In this document: positions 1 through 9,433 of the stretch, in pieces
How the letters are laid out: each line of letters begins with the position of its first letter
Numbering within the stretch: position 1 is the stretch's first letter
DNA from: Tardiphaga sp. P9-11
GTDB taxonomy: Bacteria; Pseudomonadota; Alphaproteobacteria; Rhizobiales; Xanthobacteraceae
DNA: 64,000 bases
Assembly (NCBI RefSeq): GCF_008329525.1
Contig: NZ_NPKQ01000001.1
Location: 248,001-312,000 of the forward strand
Reading direction: 5' to 3'
Program-made: the position numbers and the translations under genes
The notes under the pieces: generated by a model
The model's input: the letters and a program-made list of their open reading frames with translations, nothing else
Told to the model about the DNA's origin: nothing
The model's database searches: none

Positions 1-681
1 CGCGTCAAGCTCGAGGTCGCGCGACAAAAGCTGTTCGCACTCAGTCTCAACACCGAGCAGATCGAGACCCTGCCGCAACAGCCGGTGGAAACGCTGCGCC
101 GGCAGGAAGTGCGCGCCCCCATATCTGGCCGCGTTGCGGAGCGCCGCGTCGAATTGGGCTCGCTAGTGGGCCGCGAGGGCCAGGAGAGCGAACTGTTCGT
201 GATCGTCGATCTCACAACTGTGTGGGCGGAGCTCGCCATTGCACCGAACGATCTCGGCGATATCCGCGAAGGCCAGCACATCACGATCGCCTCGGGCCAT
301 TCGGCACCCTCTCCGGCGACCATCATGTTCATCAGCCCGTTGCTCGACAAGGACACGCGCAATGCCCGCGTCATCGCACTGGTCGACAATATCGAGCGGC
401 GATGGCGACCGGGCGCGTTCGTCACGGCTGAGATTCCCGTCGATCAATCGGCGGCAACCATCATTGTCCCAAAAACCGCGCTGCAGACGCTCGAACGCGA
501 CAATGTTGTGTTCGTGCGCACCAATGACGGATTCGAGGCTCGCAAGGTGACGCTGGGGCGACAGGATAGCCGCGTGGCGGAGGTCACTGCGGGTCTGACA
601 TCGGGCGAGCGCATCGCTATCGCCAATACATTCGTCCTGAAGGCTGATCTCGGCAAAGCCGCGGTCGAGCACCAGCACTAG
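1..681 (+). CDS. RND efflux periplasmic adaptor (HlyD/CusB-like), 5' end missing
   Basis: The reading frame is open from base 1, so the true start lies before the window; a GTG at 85 is only an internal codon. The visible part is the C-terminal half of a membrane-fusion protein: an end of the hairpin/lipoyl region (around VRAPISGRV), then the beta-barrel and membrane-proximal domains. Such proteins bridge an inner-membrane RND pump and an outer-membrane channel. The pump gene starts 8 bp after the TAG stop, so the two are one operon. The substrate is probably a metal cation, inferred from the CzcA-like partner. The family is clear; the specificity is not. Confidence 0.88.
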   Translation, partial: RVKLEVARQKLFALSLNTEQIETLPQQPVETLRRQEVRAPISGRVAERRVELGSLVGREGQESELFVIVDLTTVWAELAIAPNDLGDIREGQHITIASGHSAPSPATIMFISPLLDKDTRNARVIALVDNIERRWRPGAFVTAEIPVDQSAATIIVPKTALQTLERDNVVFVRTNDGFEARKVTLGRQDSRVAEVTAGLTSGERIAIANTFVLKADLGKAAVEHQH

Positions 682-689
682 GGGCGGAC

Positions 690-3600
690 ATGATCAGTCG
701 CATTCTCTCGCTGTCGATCCAGCGCCGCTGGACCGTCGTGCTGCTCACGCTTGGCATCATGCTGTTCGGCGCATGGTCGCTGGTCCGGCTGCCGATCGAC
801 GCCGTACCGGATATCACCAACAAACAAGTGCAGGTGAATACGGTGGCGCCGGCGCTGTCGCCGGCCGAGATCGAAAAGCAGGTCGCCTTCCCCATCGAAA
901 CCGCGCTGGCGGGCATCGCAGGGCTAGACAGCACACGCTCGCTGTCGCGCAACGGCTTCTCGCAGGTGACGGCGATCTTCAGCGAAGCTACCGATATCTA
1001 CTTCGCGCGCCAGCAAGTCAATGAACGCCTGATCGAGCTGCGCGCCAGTCTGCCGCCGGGGGCGGATCCGAAGATGGGGGCGATCTCCACAGGTCTCGGC
1101 GAGATCTATATGTGGTCGATCGACTTCACGCCGTCCAGCAGCGGCGTCTATGTCACGCCGGAAGGTGAGCGACTGACCACCGATGTCGCGCGCGCAGCCT
1201 ATCTGCGCACGGTGCAGGACTGGATCGTCAAGCCGCAGATCCGCGGCGTGCCGGGTGTGGCCGGCGTCGATTCCATCGGCGGCTATGCCAAGCAGTTCCA
1301 GATCCGGCCCGATCCGATGAAACTCGTCGGTCTCGGCCTGTCGTTCGGCGATATCATCCGTGCCATCGAGGCCAACAATGTGAGCCGCGGTGCCAGCGTC
1401 ATCGAGCGCAACGGCGAAGGCATCGCGGTGCGGTCCGGCGGGCGGCTTGAAACCATCGACGATATCCGCAATGTCGTGGTCAGTACGCGAGCAGCCACGC
1501 CGGTTCGTATCAGCGATATCGCCGACGTCGCTATTGGCGGCGAGATCCGCACCGGCAGCGGGAGCGTCAATGGCCATGAAGCTGTCATCGGCACCGCGCT
1601 GATGCTGGTCGGCAGCAACAGCCGCACCGTCGCCAAGGCCGTGGATGCGAAGCTCAACCAGGTTCGCCGCACGCTGCCCGCGGGCATTGTCATCACGACG
1701 GTGCTGGATCGCACGACGCTGGTCGATGCCACGTTGAAGACCGTAGCGACCAATCTCGGCGAGGGCGCACTCCTCGTGATCGCCGTGCTGTTCCTGTTGC
1801 TCGGCAATTTCCGCGCCGCGCTGATTGCCGCATTGGTGATTCCGGTCGCCATGCTGATGACCGCAACGGGCATGCTGCGCGGGCACATCAGCGCCAATCT
1901 GATGAGCCTCGGCGCGCTGGATTTCGGACTGATCGTCGATGGCGCGGTCATCATCGCCGAGAACGCGCTCAGGCATCTGGCCGAACGTCAGCACGCAGCG
2001 GGACGTGTGCTCACGCTTGAGGAACGGCTGCAGACTGTCCAGACCTCCGCCGAAGAGATGATCAAGCCCAGCGTCTACGGCCAAGCCATCATCATGCTGG
2101 TCTATGTGCCGCTGCTGACCTTCAGTGGCGTCGAGGGCAAGATGTTCCAGCCGATGGCACTCACCGTGCTGCTGGCACTGGCATCGGCCTTTGTATTATC
2201 GCTGACATTCGTGCCGGCGATGATCGCCATTCTCGTCACCGGCCGCGTCAGCGAGGGTGACAACGCCGCCGTGCGTTGGCTGAAGCGGATCTATGCGCCC
2301 GCGCTTGCGCGCACCATCCGCCGCCCGCTGGCCGCGATCGCCGGCGCTGTCGTGCTGTTTGCCGTCGCCCTGCTGATCTTCACACGGTCGGGACAGGAAT
2401 TCACGCCGACGCTTGACGAGAAAAACCTTGCGATGCATGCGCTGCGCATTCCTTCGACGGGCCTGCCGCAATCGCAGGCGATGCAACTGGATGTCGAACG
2501 CACCATCATGGCGCTGCCGCAGGTCGCGCTGGTCTTTTCCAAGACCGGTACTGCCGAGATGGCCTCGGACCCGATGCCACCGAATGCCTCCGACACCTTC
2601 ATCATCCTCAAGCCGCAGGCGCAGTGGCCCGACCCGACACTGGCGAAGGAAGCCCTACTGAAGCAGATCGAGGCCGCGGTCGAACAATTGCCTGGCAACC
2701 AGTACGAATTCACCCAACCAATCCAGATGCGCTTCAACGAGCTGATCGCCGGCGTCCGCGGCGATCTCGCCATCAAGATCTTTGGCGATGAGTTTGAACC
2801 CTTGCTGCAGTCGGCCAATCAGGTGGCGGCGATCCTGCGTGCGACCAAAGGCGCGGTGGACGTCAAGGTCGAGCAGACCAGCGGCCTCTCGGTGCTGGAT
2901 ATTGCCGTCGATAAGGCCGAGATCGCGCGGCGCGGGCTCAGCCTGTCGGCCGTGCAGGAGGTGATCGGCACGGCCATCGGCGGCCGCGATGCCGGGTTGG
3001 TCTTTGAAGGCGATCGCCGCTTCGAAATCGTGGTGCGGCTGCCGGAAGACATTCGAAACGATGTCGATGCGCTGAAGAACCTGCCGGTCTCACTGCCGTC
3101 CACCGCCCTTCTGGCACCAACCATTCCACTCGGACAGATCGCGGCGTTCAATTTCAGCGAAGGCCCTAACCAGATCAGCCGCGAAAACGGCAAGCGGCGC
3201 GTGGTGATCACCGCCAATGTCAGGGATCGCGACATCGCCTCGGTGGCAAGCGACGCGCGCGCCACAATCGATGCGCAGATGAAACTCCCTGCAGGGTACT
3301 GGATGACATGGGGCGGCCAGTTCGAGAACCTCGCAGCGGCGCGCGAACGACTCAGCCTCGTGGTGCCCGCCTGCTTCGTGCTGATCTTCCTGTTGCTGAT
3401 GAGCGCATTGGGATCGGCGCGCGACGCCCTGCTGGTGTTCAGCGCCGTGCCACTGGCACTGACCGGCGGCGTGCTGGCGCTGTGGTTGCGCGGCATGCCG
3501 TTCTCGGTCTCGGCTGCCGTAGGTTTCATCGCGCTATCAGGCATTGCCGTACTGAACGGACTGGTGATGCTGACCTATATCAAGCAGCTGATGCTTGAGG

Positions 3601-3845
3601 GCCGCGACAGATTGCAGGCGATCTCGGAGGGCGCGCTGACGCGGCTGCGGCCGGTGGCGATGACCGCGCTCGTCGCCTCACTTGGCTTCGTCCCGATGGC
3701 GCTAGCGACAGACACCGGCGCCGAGGTGCAGCGGCCGATCGCGACCGTCGTGATCGGCGGATTGATCAGCGCGACACTGCTGACGCTGCTGGTGTTGCCG
3801 GCGCTGTATGCATGGTTTGGGAGGGACGTGAAACGAGATGCGTAG
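690..3845 (+). CDS. czcA-like: CzcA/CusA-family heavy-metal efflux RND pump
   Basis: A protein of 1051 residues, the normal length for an inner-membrane proton-driven RND pump. The HME-subfamily signature in transmembrane helix 4 is present as DFGLIVDGAVIIAEN, with Asp411, Asp417 and Glu424 spaced like the proton-relay acids of CzcA. The porter-domain segment KTGTAEMASDPMPPN resembles CzcA (divalent cation) sequences more than copper/silver CusA. It is translated from ATG after a GGGG-rich Shine-Dalgarno and follows its adaptor gene directly. No outer-membrane component or metal regulator is visible downstream; these may precede the window. The stop codon lies inside a palindromic repeat. Confidence 0.93.
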   Translation: MISRILSLSIQRRWTVVLLTLGIMLFGAWSLVRLPIDAVPDITNKQVQVNTVAPALSPAEIEKQVAFPIETALAGIAGLDSTRSLSRNGFSQVTAIFSEATDIYFARQQVNERLIELRASLPPGADPKMGAISTGLGEIYMWSIDFTPSSSGVYVTPEGERLTTDVARAAYLRTVQDWIVKPQIRGVPGVAGVDSIGGYAKQFQIRPDPMKLVGLGLSFGDIIRAIEANNVSRGASVIERNGEGIAVRSGGRLETIDDIRNVVVSTRAATPVRISDIADVAIGGEIRTGSGSVNGHEAVIGTALMLVGSNSRTVAKAVDAKLNQVRRTLPAGIVITTVLDRTTLVDATLKTVATNLGEGALLVIAVLFLLLGNFRAALIAALVIPVAMLMTATGMLRGHISANLMSLGALDFGLIVDGAVIIAENALRHLAERQHAAGRVLTLEERLQTVQTSAEEMIKPSVYGQAIIMLVYVPLLTFSGVEGKMFQPMALTVLLALASAFVLSLTFVPAMIAILVTGRVSEGDNAAVRWLKRIYAPALARTIRRPLAAIAGAVVLFAVALLIFTRSGQEFTPTLDEKNLAMHALRIPSTGLPQSQAMQLDVERTIMALPQVALVFSKTGTAEMASDPMPPNASDTFIILKPQAQWPDPTLAKEALLKQIEAAVEQLPGNQYEFTQPIQMRFNELIAGVRGDLAIKIFGDEFEPLLQSANQVAAILRATKGAVDVKVEQTSGLSVLDIAVDKAEIARRGLSLSAVQEVIGTAIGGRDAGLVFEGDRRFEIVVRLPEDIRNDVDALKNLPVSLPSTALLAPTIPLGQIAAFNFSEGPNQISRENGKRRVVITANVRDRDIASVASDARATIDAQMKLPAGYWMTWGGQFENLAAARERLSLVVPACFVLIFLLLMSALGSARDALLVFSAVPLALTGGVLALWLRGMPFSVSAAVGFIALSGIAVLNGLVMLTYIKQLMLEGRDRLQAISEGALTRLRPVAMTALVASLGFVPMALATDTGAEVQRPIATVVIGGLISATLLTLLVLPALYAWFGRDVKRDA

Positions 3846-3917
3846 CCCGGATGCAGCGAAGCGCATCCGGGATATTCGTTGCGGCCCCGGGTTTCGCTTC
3901 CCTGCACCCAGGCTACG
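3841..3917. repeat. Short palindromic intergenic repeat (CGTAGCC...GGCTACG)
   Basis: The ends CGTAGCC (3841-3847) and GGCTACG (3911-3917) are inverted repeats, and an inner perfect hairpin pairs CCCGGATGC (3846-3854) with GCATCCGGG (3863-3871). The element overlaps the stop codon of the RND pump gene and ends 10 bp before the stop of the convergent matB gene. It could also act as a terminator-like structure for both genes, although there is no T-run. Confidence 0.75.
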
Positions 3918-3927
3918 GTCTTGGCTG

Positions 3928-5454
3928 TTACTTCGCGTAGAGCTTCCCATAGGTGTCGCGCAGTACGTTCTTCTGCACCTTGCCCATGGTGTTGCGCGGA
4001 AGATCATCCACAAAGATCACGCGCTTCGGCATCTTGAACTTGGCGATCTGGCCATCCAGCGCCTTGAGGACACTCGCCTCGTCGATCGCGGTCTTCTTGT
4101 CGCTCACGACCACGGCGGTGACGCCCTCGCCGAAGTCCGCATGCGGCACACCGATCACGGCGCTTTCGATCACGCCCGGCATGGCGTCGATCTCGCTCTC
4201 GATTTCCTTCGGGTAGACATTGAAACCGCCGGAGATCACCAGATCCTTGCCACGGCCGAGAATGTGGACATAGCCCTTGGCGTCGATCTTGCCGAGGTCG
4301 CCAGTGATGAAGAAGCCGTCGTCGCGGAATTCCGCCTTGGTTTTCTCGGGCATCCGCCAGTAGCCCTGGAACACGTTCGGGCCCTTCACCTCGATCATGC
4401 CGATGGTGTCACGCTCGAATTCCTTGCCGGTTTCCGGATCGGTGACCCGGACCGACACGCCGGGTAGCGGGAAGCCCACCGCGCCGGGCACGCGCTCGCC
4501 GTCATAGGGGTTCGACGTGTTCATGTTGGTTTCGGTCATGCCGTAACGCTCGAGCACGGCGTGGCCGGTGCGCGCAAACCATTCGCGATGGGTATCGGCC
4601 AACAGCGGCGCGGAACCGGAGATGAACAGCCGCATGTGGCCGCAAGTTTCTTTCGACAAGTTCGGTGACTGCAGGATGCGCGTGTAGAAAGTCGGCACGC
4701 CCATCAGCACGGTGGCGCGGGACATCAGCTTGATGATGAGTTCCGGATCGAGCTTCGGCAGGAAGATCATCGACGCGCGCGCAAACAGCGTCACGTTGCT
4801 CGCCACGAACAGACCATGGGTATGATAGATCGGCAGCGCGTGGATCAAGACATCGTTCTTGGTGAAGCGCCAGTATTCGACGAGGCTCAGCGAATTCGAG
4901 GCCAGATTGTCGTGGCTGAGCATCGCGCCCTTGGAGCGGCCGGTGGTGCCCGACGTATAGAGGATCGCGGCGAGATCCTCGTTGTTGCGCGCGACCGTAT
5001 TGAAGTCCGGTTTTTCCTTCGCCGCCGCATCGGTCAGCGAGCCCTTGCCGTCGGCGCCCAGCGTCTCGACCTTCGCGCCGACCTTGGCGGCCATCGCCGC
5101 AAAGCCGTCGCGCTTGGAGGGGTCGCACACCACCAGCGACGGTTCGGCGTCGGTAATGAAGTAATCGAGCTCGTGAAGCGTATAGGCGGTGTTGAGCGGT
5201 AGATAGACCGCGCCGGCACGCACCGTCGCCAGATACAGCACGAGACCCGCCACAGACTTCTCGGTCTGCGCCGCGACGCGGTCACCCGGCTTGACGCCGC
5301 GGGCCACCAGCACATTCGCCGTCTGGCCGGCCTGCGCGATCAGATCGCCATAACTGATGTGCTTGCCCTCGGGCGTCTCGATGGCGAGACGCGAGGCGTC
5401 GTCGAGTTTGTCGAACAGGCGAGAAAACAGGTTGGCATTGGTCGCAGCGGTCAT
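3928..5454 (-). CDS. matB: Malonyl-CoA synthetase (MatB type)
   Basis: 508 residues of an ANL-superfamily acyl-CoA synthetase; it activates malonate to malonyl-CoA with ATP and CoA. Visible motifs are YTSGTTGRSKGAMLSH (A3 loop), YGMTETNM (A5), GRGKDLVISGGFN (A8 hinge) and a C-terminal NTMGKVQK with the catalytic lysine near residue 492. The sequence closely resembles the well-known Rhodopseudomonas malonyl-CoA synthetase, including the short N-terminus. No malonyl-CoA decarboxylase (matA) or dicarboxylate carrier is adjacent, so malonate use would rely on genes elsewhere. Specificity for malonate over methylmalonate cannot be settled from sequence alone. Confidence 0.88.
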   Translation of the reverse strand: MTAATNANLFSRLFDKLDDASRLAIETPEGKHISYGDLIAQAGQTANVLVARGVKPGDRVAAQTEKSVAGLVLYLATVRAGAVYLPLNTAYTLHELDYFITDAEPSLVVCDPSKRDGFAAMAAKVGAKVETLGADGKGSLTDAAAKEKPDFNTVARNNEDLAAILYTSGTTGRSKGAMLSHDNLASNSLSLVEYWRFTKNDVLIHALPIYHTHGLFVASNVTLFARASMIFLPKLDPELIIKLMSRATVLMGVPTFYTRILQSPNLSKETCGHMRLFISGSAPLLADTHREWFARTGHAVLERYGMTETNMNTSNPYDGERVPGAVGFPLPGVSVRVTDPETGKEFERDTIGMIEVKGPNVFQGYWRMPEKTKAEFRDDGFFITGDLGKIDAKGYVHILGRGKDLVISGGFNVYPKEIESEIDAMPGVIESAVIGVPHADFGEGVTAVVVSDKKTAIDEASVLKALDGQIAKFKMPKRVIFVDDLPRNTMGKVQKNVLRDTYGKLYAK

Positions 5455-5861
5455 GGCAAGGTCACGCAGTGCAGGAGTGCGGGAGCGACCGGTGCAGCTA
5501 GCCCGCCGATCGCGTCAATTTGTCCCTTCCCTTAGCAAGAATGGCCATATCTAGGCAACGCATCCTGCATGGGGATCGCCCCGTATCCGGCCCATGAGCG
5601 CCTCGGAGCAGCGTCATCCCGTCGCGGTCTCCGCGTGATTGTATCAAACGCGATGCATCGAACGCGTTATTGCCTCGCGCGAACGGGATGCGCCCGCAAA
5701 AGTTTCAGCGACAATGAAAAATATAGCCTGAAACTGGCCCTGAAACCTCGCGTAGCTCGGACATTGACGGCGCAATCTGGCCTCCAGGAGATTGCCGCGG
5801 TTGATGCCATTCATTGCACCAGTGAGATCGCTGGTCACTCACATCATTCGGGAGACGATCC
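5455..5861. other. Intergenic region between divergent matB and fasciclin gene
   Basis: About 400 bases with no convincing gene. It must hold the promoters of matB (minus) and the fasciclin gene (plus), but no clear -35/-10 pair was found. The segment around 5705-5760 is locally AT-richer and contains the short direct repeats CTGAAACT and CTGAAACC. A GGGAG Shine-Dalgarno precedes the 5862 start. Confidence 0.5.
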
Positions 5862-6449
5862 ATGTCCAAGCGCATTGCACTTCTTTCGGCCGTCGCATTC
5901 AGCACCCTCGCCATGTCAGGCGCCGTGCTTGCCCCCGCGCAGGCCGAAGACAAGAAGATGATGAAGAGCGAAATGTCGGGCGAGAAGACCGTGATGGTCG
6001 GCGGCGCACCGATGTATCCCTCGAAGAACATCGTCGAGAACGCCGTCAACTCGAAGGATCACACCACGCTGGTCGCCGCCGTGAAGGCTGCCGGTCTGGT
6101 CGATACTCTCTCCAGCAAGGGCCCGTTCACGGTGTTCGCACCGACCAACGCCGCTTTCGGCAAACTGCCGGCCGGTACCGTCGACACGCTGGTGAAGCCT
6201 GAGAGCAAGGCGACCCTCACCAAGATCCTGACCTACCATGTGGTCCCCGGCAAGCTGAACGCCGCCGATCTCAAGGACGGCCAGAAGCTGAAGACCGTGG
6301 AAGGCGAAGAGCTAACCGTGAAGGCTTCGGACGGCAAGGTGATGATCGTCGACGCCAAGGGCGGTTCCTCGACCGTCACCATCGCCGACGTCAACCAATC
6401 GAACGGTGTGATTCACGTCATCGATACTGTCCTGATGCCGAAGGCCTAA
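5862..6449 (+). CDS. Exported fasciclin (FAS1) domain protein
   Basis: 195 residues with a Sec signal peptide (MSKRIALLSAVAFSTLAMSG..., cleavage probably after APAQA near residue 28) followed by one FAS1 domain. The two FAS1 hallmarks are visible: FTVFAPTNAAFGKLPAGT (H1-type) and a final GVIHVIDTVLMP (H2-type), with a YHVVPGKL segment between. Such small proteins (MPB70-like) are secreted and thought to act in adhesion or cell-surface stress responses. It stands alone, with its own Shine-Dalgarno and a strong terminator after it. The precise role is unknown. Confidence 0.92.
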   Translation: MSKRIALLSAVAFSTLAMSGAVLAPAQAEDKKMMKSEMSGEKTVMVGGAPMYPSKNIVENAVNSKDHTTLVAAVKAAGLVDTLSSKGPFTVFAPTNAAFGKLPAGTVDTLVKPESKATLTKILTYHVVPGKLNAADLKDGQKLKTVEGEELTVKASDGKVMIVDAKGGSSTVTIADVNQSNGVIHVIDTVLMPKA

Positions 6450-6530
6450 TCTGGGGCCTCAGCGCGACCAAACTCGCGCATCCTGACTTGTCCCCACAGG
6501 ATGCGCGCGTGTCCCCACGGGCGCAAAAAG

Positions 6531-6561
6531 AGCGAGCCGGGGCCACCCGGCTCGCTTTTTT
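6531..6561 (+). terminator. Rho-independent terminator after the fasciclin gene
   Basis: A perfect 11-bp stem, AGCGAGCCGGG (6531-6541) with CCCGGCTCGCT (6546-6556), a 4-base loop and a run of six T. Confidence 0.92.
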
Positions 6562-6694
6562 GTGATCGGCATGAGCTGACACAACGGGGGTTCTTATAAG
6601 AGCCGCCGTAACGAACGACCGGTTATGCCGTATAGCTGGTAACTTCTCGCGTCACCGAGCACCGTCAAACCACCGCTCAGCTCAGGATATGCCT

Positions 6695-7330
6695 ATGTCG
6701 AGCATGACAGCTACCAACGATCAACCGGCTGCCAGCAGCGCCAAGACAAAAGTGATCCAGCCGGCCTGGGTGCGCATCGTGCACTGGGTCAATGCCGTGG
6801 CAATCGTACTGATGATCATGTCGGGCTGGCAGATCTACAACGCCTCGCCGCTGTTCAACTTCACCTTCTCACATTCGATCACCATCGGCGGCTGGCTCGG
6901 CGGCGCCATTCAATGGCATCTCGCCGCGATGTGGCTGTTGGTGATCAACGGTCTCGTCTATCTTACCCTCGGCGTCGTCACCGGGCGCTTCCGCAAGAAA
7001 CTGCTGCCGATCTCTGCGAAGGGCGTGCTCGATGACACCAAGGCTGCGCTGACCGGCAAGCTCTCCCATGAAGACATCACCAGATACAACCAGGTGCAGA
7101 AGCTGCTTTATACCGGGATCATCCTTGTCGGCATCCTGATCGTGCTGTCCGGGCTGTCGATCTGGAAGCCGGTTCAGTTCCACTATCTCACAGCCTTGTT
7201 CGGCGGCTACGATATCGCACGCTATGTGCATTTCTTCATGATGGCGGCCATCGTTGGCTTCCTCGTCATCCACGTCGCTCTGGCCCTGATCGTGCCGAAA
7301 AGCCTGCGTGCAATGATTATCGGGCGCTGA
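6695..7330 (+). CDS. Cytochrome b561-type membrane subunit
   Basis: About 211 residues with four to five hydrophobic helices and conserved histidines (VRIVHWVNA near the N-terminus, IQWHLAAMW, ARYVHFFMM and VIHVALAL), typical of the di-haem cytochrome b561 / Ni-Fe hydrogenase b-subunit superfamily. The ATG at 6689 is too close to the AGGA at 6684-6687; the ATG at 6695 has a 7-base spacing and is preferred. The gene lies 12 bp before a periplasmic molybdopterin oxidoreductase. The pair resembles YedZ/YedY-like or sulfite-dehydrogenase-like systems in which the cytochrome exchanges electrons between the quinone pool and the molybdoenzyme. Confidence 0.85.
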   Translation: MSSMTATNDQPAASSAKTKVIQPAWVRIVHWVNAVAIVLMIMSGWQIYNASPLFNFTFSHSITIGGWLGGAIQWHLAAMWLLVINGLVYLTLGVVTGRFRKKLLPISAKGVLDDTKAALTGKLSHEDITRYNQVQKLLYTGIILVGILIVLSGLSIWKPVQFHYLTALFGGYDIARYVHFFMMAAIVGFLVIHVALALIVPKSLRAMIIGR

Positions 7331-7342
7331 GGAAACACGACC

Positions 7343-8125
7343 ATGATCCGGAAAATCCGCTCCCTCATCATTCCCGGTGTCGACAAGGACCTCCTCGTCA
7401 AGGACGCTACGAAACTGATGCCCGACCTGTCGCGCCGTCGCTTCATCGCGTCCGGAGCAAGCTTCGGCGCGTTGACGCTGCTCACCGGCTGCGATGTCAG
7501 CGACAGTCTCTCGGCCGAGAACTTGCTGACGCATATGTCGAAGTTCAACGACATGGTGCAGGCCCGGATCTTCAATCCGAACACGCTGGCGCCTACTTAT
7601 TCAGAGAAGGACATCAAGCGTCCGTTCCCGTTCAACGCCTTCTATGCCGAGGACGACGCGCCGAATGTGGACGGCAAGGAATGGAAGCTCGAAGTCTCCG
7701 GTCTGGTCCAGAACAAGAAATCCTGGACACTGGACGAACTGCACAAGCTGCCGGAAGTGTCGCAGATCACCCGTCACATCTGCGTGGAAGGCTGGAGCGC
7801 CATCGGCTCATGGCAAGGCACGCCGCTGCGCGATTTCCTCAAGCTTGTTGGAGCGGACACCAATGCGAAGTGGATCCATTTCCGCTGCGCCGAGGACTAT
7901 GCGAGCTCGCTCGACATGCCCACGGCAATGCATCCGCAGACGCAAATGACCTTCAAATTCGACAACCAGTTGCTGCCGCGAGCCTATGGCTTCCCGATGA
8001 AGATCCGCGTGCCGACCAAGCTCGGTTTCAAGAATCCAAAATATGTCGTCGCGATGGAAGTCACCAACGACTACAAGGGCGGCTATTGGGAAGATCAAGG
8101 CTATAACGATTTCAGCGGGAGCTAA
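7343..8125 (+). CDS. Tat-exported molybdopterin-dependent oxidoreductase
   Basis: 260 residues of the sulfite-oxidase fold (oxidoreductase molybdopterin-binding domain). A twin-arginine signal sits unusually far in, after about 31 residues (LSRRRFIASGASFG), and ends in a lipobox-like LLTGC, so the enzyme may be a Tat lipoprotein facing the periplasm. The motif RHICVEGWSAIGSWQGTPL contains the cysteine that would ligate molybdenum. It is co-transcribed with the preceding cytochrome b. The substrate (sulfite, methionine sulfoxide or another S-/N-oxide) cannot be told from the sequence. The last 14 bases overlap the convergent MFS gene. Confidence 0.88.
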   Translation: MIRKIRSLIIPGVDKDLLVKDATKLMPDLSRRRFIASGASFGALTLLTGCDVSDSLSAENLLTHMSKFNDMVQARIFNPNTLAPTYSEKDIKRPFPFNAFYAEDDAPNVDGKEWKLEVSGLVQNKKSWTLDELHKLPEVSQITRHICVEGWSAIGSWQGTPLRDFLKLVGADTNAKWIHFRCAEDYASSLDMPTAMHPQTQMTFKFDNQLLPRAYGFPMKIRVPTKLGFKNPKYVVAMEVTNDYKGGYWEDQGYNDFSGS

Positions 8126-9299
8126 TCGGTTTCTGAAACATCGACATGGCAGCGCCAATCGCCAGCGTTGCCGCCGAGACCACCAGCGCCGACGTCAGGC
8201 TTCCCGTCGCATCGGTAATGGCGCCGACCGCAATCGGACCCAGGGTCTGGCCCATGCCGAACACAATCGTCACCGCTGCAATGGCCTTCGACCATGCCGC
8301 ACGGGGATAGTTGAAGCGCACGAAAGCCGTGGTCGCCGCAACCACCGCAAAGAATGCAACGCCAAACACGGCAGCGGAGATACCGAGCACCACAGGCGAA
8401 TGCCCGAGCAGCGGCATCGCCGCGCCCACCGCATTGGTACCGAGAATAATCGCCATTGCGCGGCCGCTCTGGCCCCGCGCGAGCACGCCGCGCCAGAGCC
8501 AGGGCGAGGCAAACGAGCTGACGCCGATCAGACACCAGAACGCGCTCTGAGCCACCGCGCTGCCGCCGCCATCGCGCACATAGGCGATCATGAAGGTCAT
8601 GTAGGCGATATAGCCGGCGCCAAACATGAAATAGGCAATGAGGTAAATCCACATCGGACGGAGCGCGAGCGGCGCATCATCGACTTCTGACGTGTCATCG
8701 GATGCATCGACGTGCGGCCGCAACAGCGGCAGGCCGATCACGACTGACACGAGCCCGAGAACCAGCCAGACGATCCACCACGAGCCCGGGCCAAAGCCCT
8801 GCAGCACGAACGGCGCGATCAGGCCCGACAGCAGGATGCCCATGCCGGGTCCTGCATAAAACAGGCTCAGCAGGTAGGAGGAGCGTTCGGGATAGGCGAG
8901 GCCGATAGTGGCAGCGAGTGCGCCGCCAGCGACGAACGACACCGCCGCGCCAAAACCCGTGACCAGCCGCGCGATACTCAACAATGTAAAATCCGCCGTG
9001 ACACCGCACACGACGAGCGACATCACGCAGGCCACCGTACCGCTCTGGATCACCGCGAGCAGACCGAAGCGCCTGCCGAGCCCCGCGGCCACCAGCGCGC
9101 CAGCGAGATAGCCGGCGGCATTGACGGTATTCATGAAGCCGGCAGCCGAATACGACCATTGCAGGCTGTCGCGCATATCGGGCAACACCAGCGAATAGGC
9201 AAACCGGCCAATGCCGAGCCCGATGGCCGGCGCAAGCGACAGGACGAGAATCAGCAACGCCGGATTGCGGCGCGTCGGCAAAGGCACAGATGACGTCAC
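8112..9299 (-). CDS. MFS transporter, YbfB/YjiJ family
   Basis: 395 residues with about twelve hydrophobic helices, consistent with a major-facilitator transporter. The N-terminal helix carries the GIGRFAYSLVLPDMRDSL pattern typical of the YbfB/YjiJ group. The start is a GTG at 9297-9299, six bases after a GGAG Shine-Dalgarno. Its end overlaps the convergent molybdoenzyme gene by 14 bp, so the two messages are antisense at their 3' ends. The substrate is unknown. Confidence 0.85.
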   Translation of the reverse strand: MTSSVPLPTRRNPALLILVLSLAPAIGLGIGRFAYSLVLPDMRDSLQWSYSAAGFMNTVNAAGYLAGALVAAGLGRRFGLLAVIQSGTVACVMSLVVCGVTADFTLLSIARLVTGFGAAVSFVAGGALAATIGLAYPERSSYLLSLFYAGPGMGILLSGLIAPFVLQGFGPGSWWIVWLVLGLVSVVIGLPLLRPHVDASDDTSEVDDAPLALRPMWIYLIAYFMFGAGYIAYMTFMIAYVRDGGGSAVAQSAFWCLIGVSSFASPWLWRGVLARGQSGRAMAIILGTNAVGAAMPLLGHSPVVLGISAAVFGVAFFAVVAATTAFVRFNYPRAAWSKAIAAVTIVFGMGQTLGPIAVGAITDATGSLTSALVVSAATLAIGAAMSMFQKPISSR

Positions 9300-9433
9300 G
9301 GGGATCTCCGCTGCGCCGGCAATGTCGCAGGTTTCACGGAAGCCGCAATCACCCCTTCAACACTGTCTTGCCATTCCCGCAATGACGTCTTAGCACTCGC
9401 GGCAATCAGTAACGGATGCAAGGGCACTAGATT

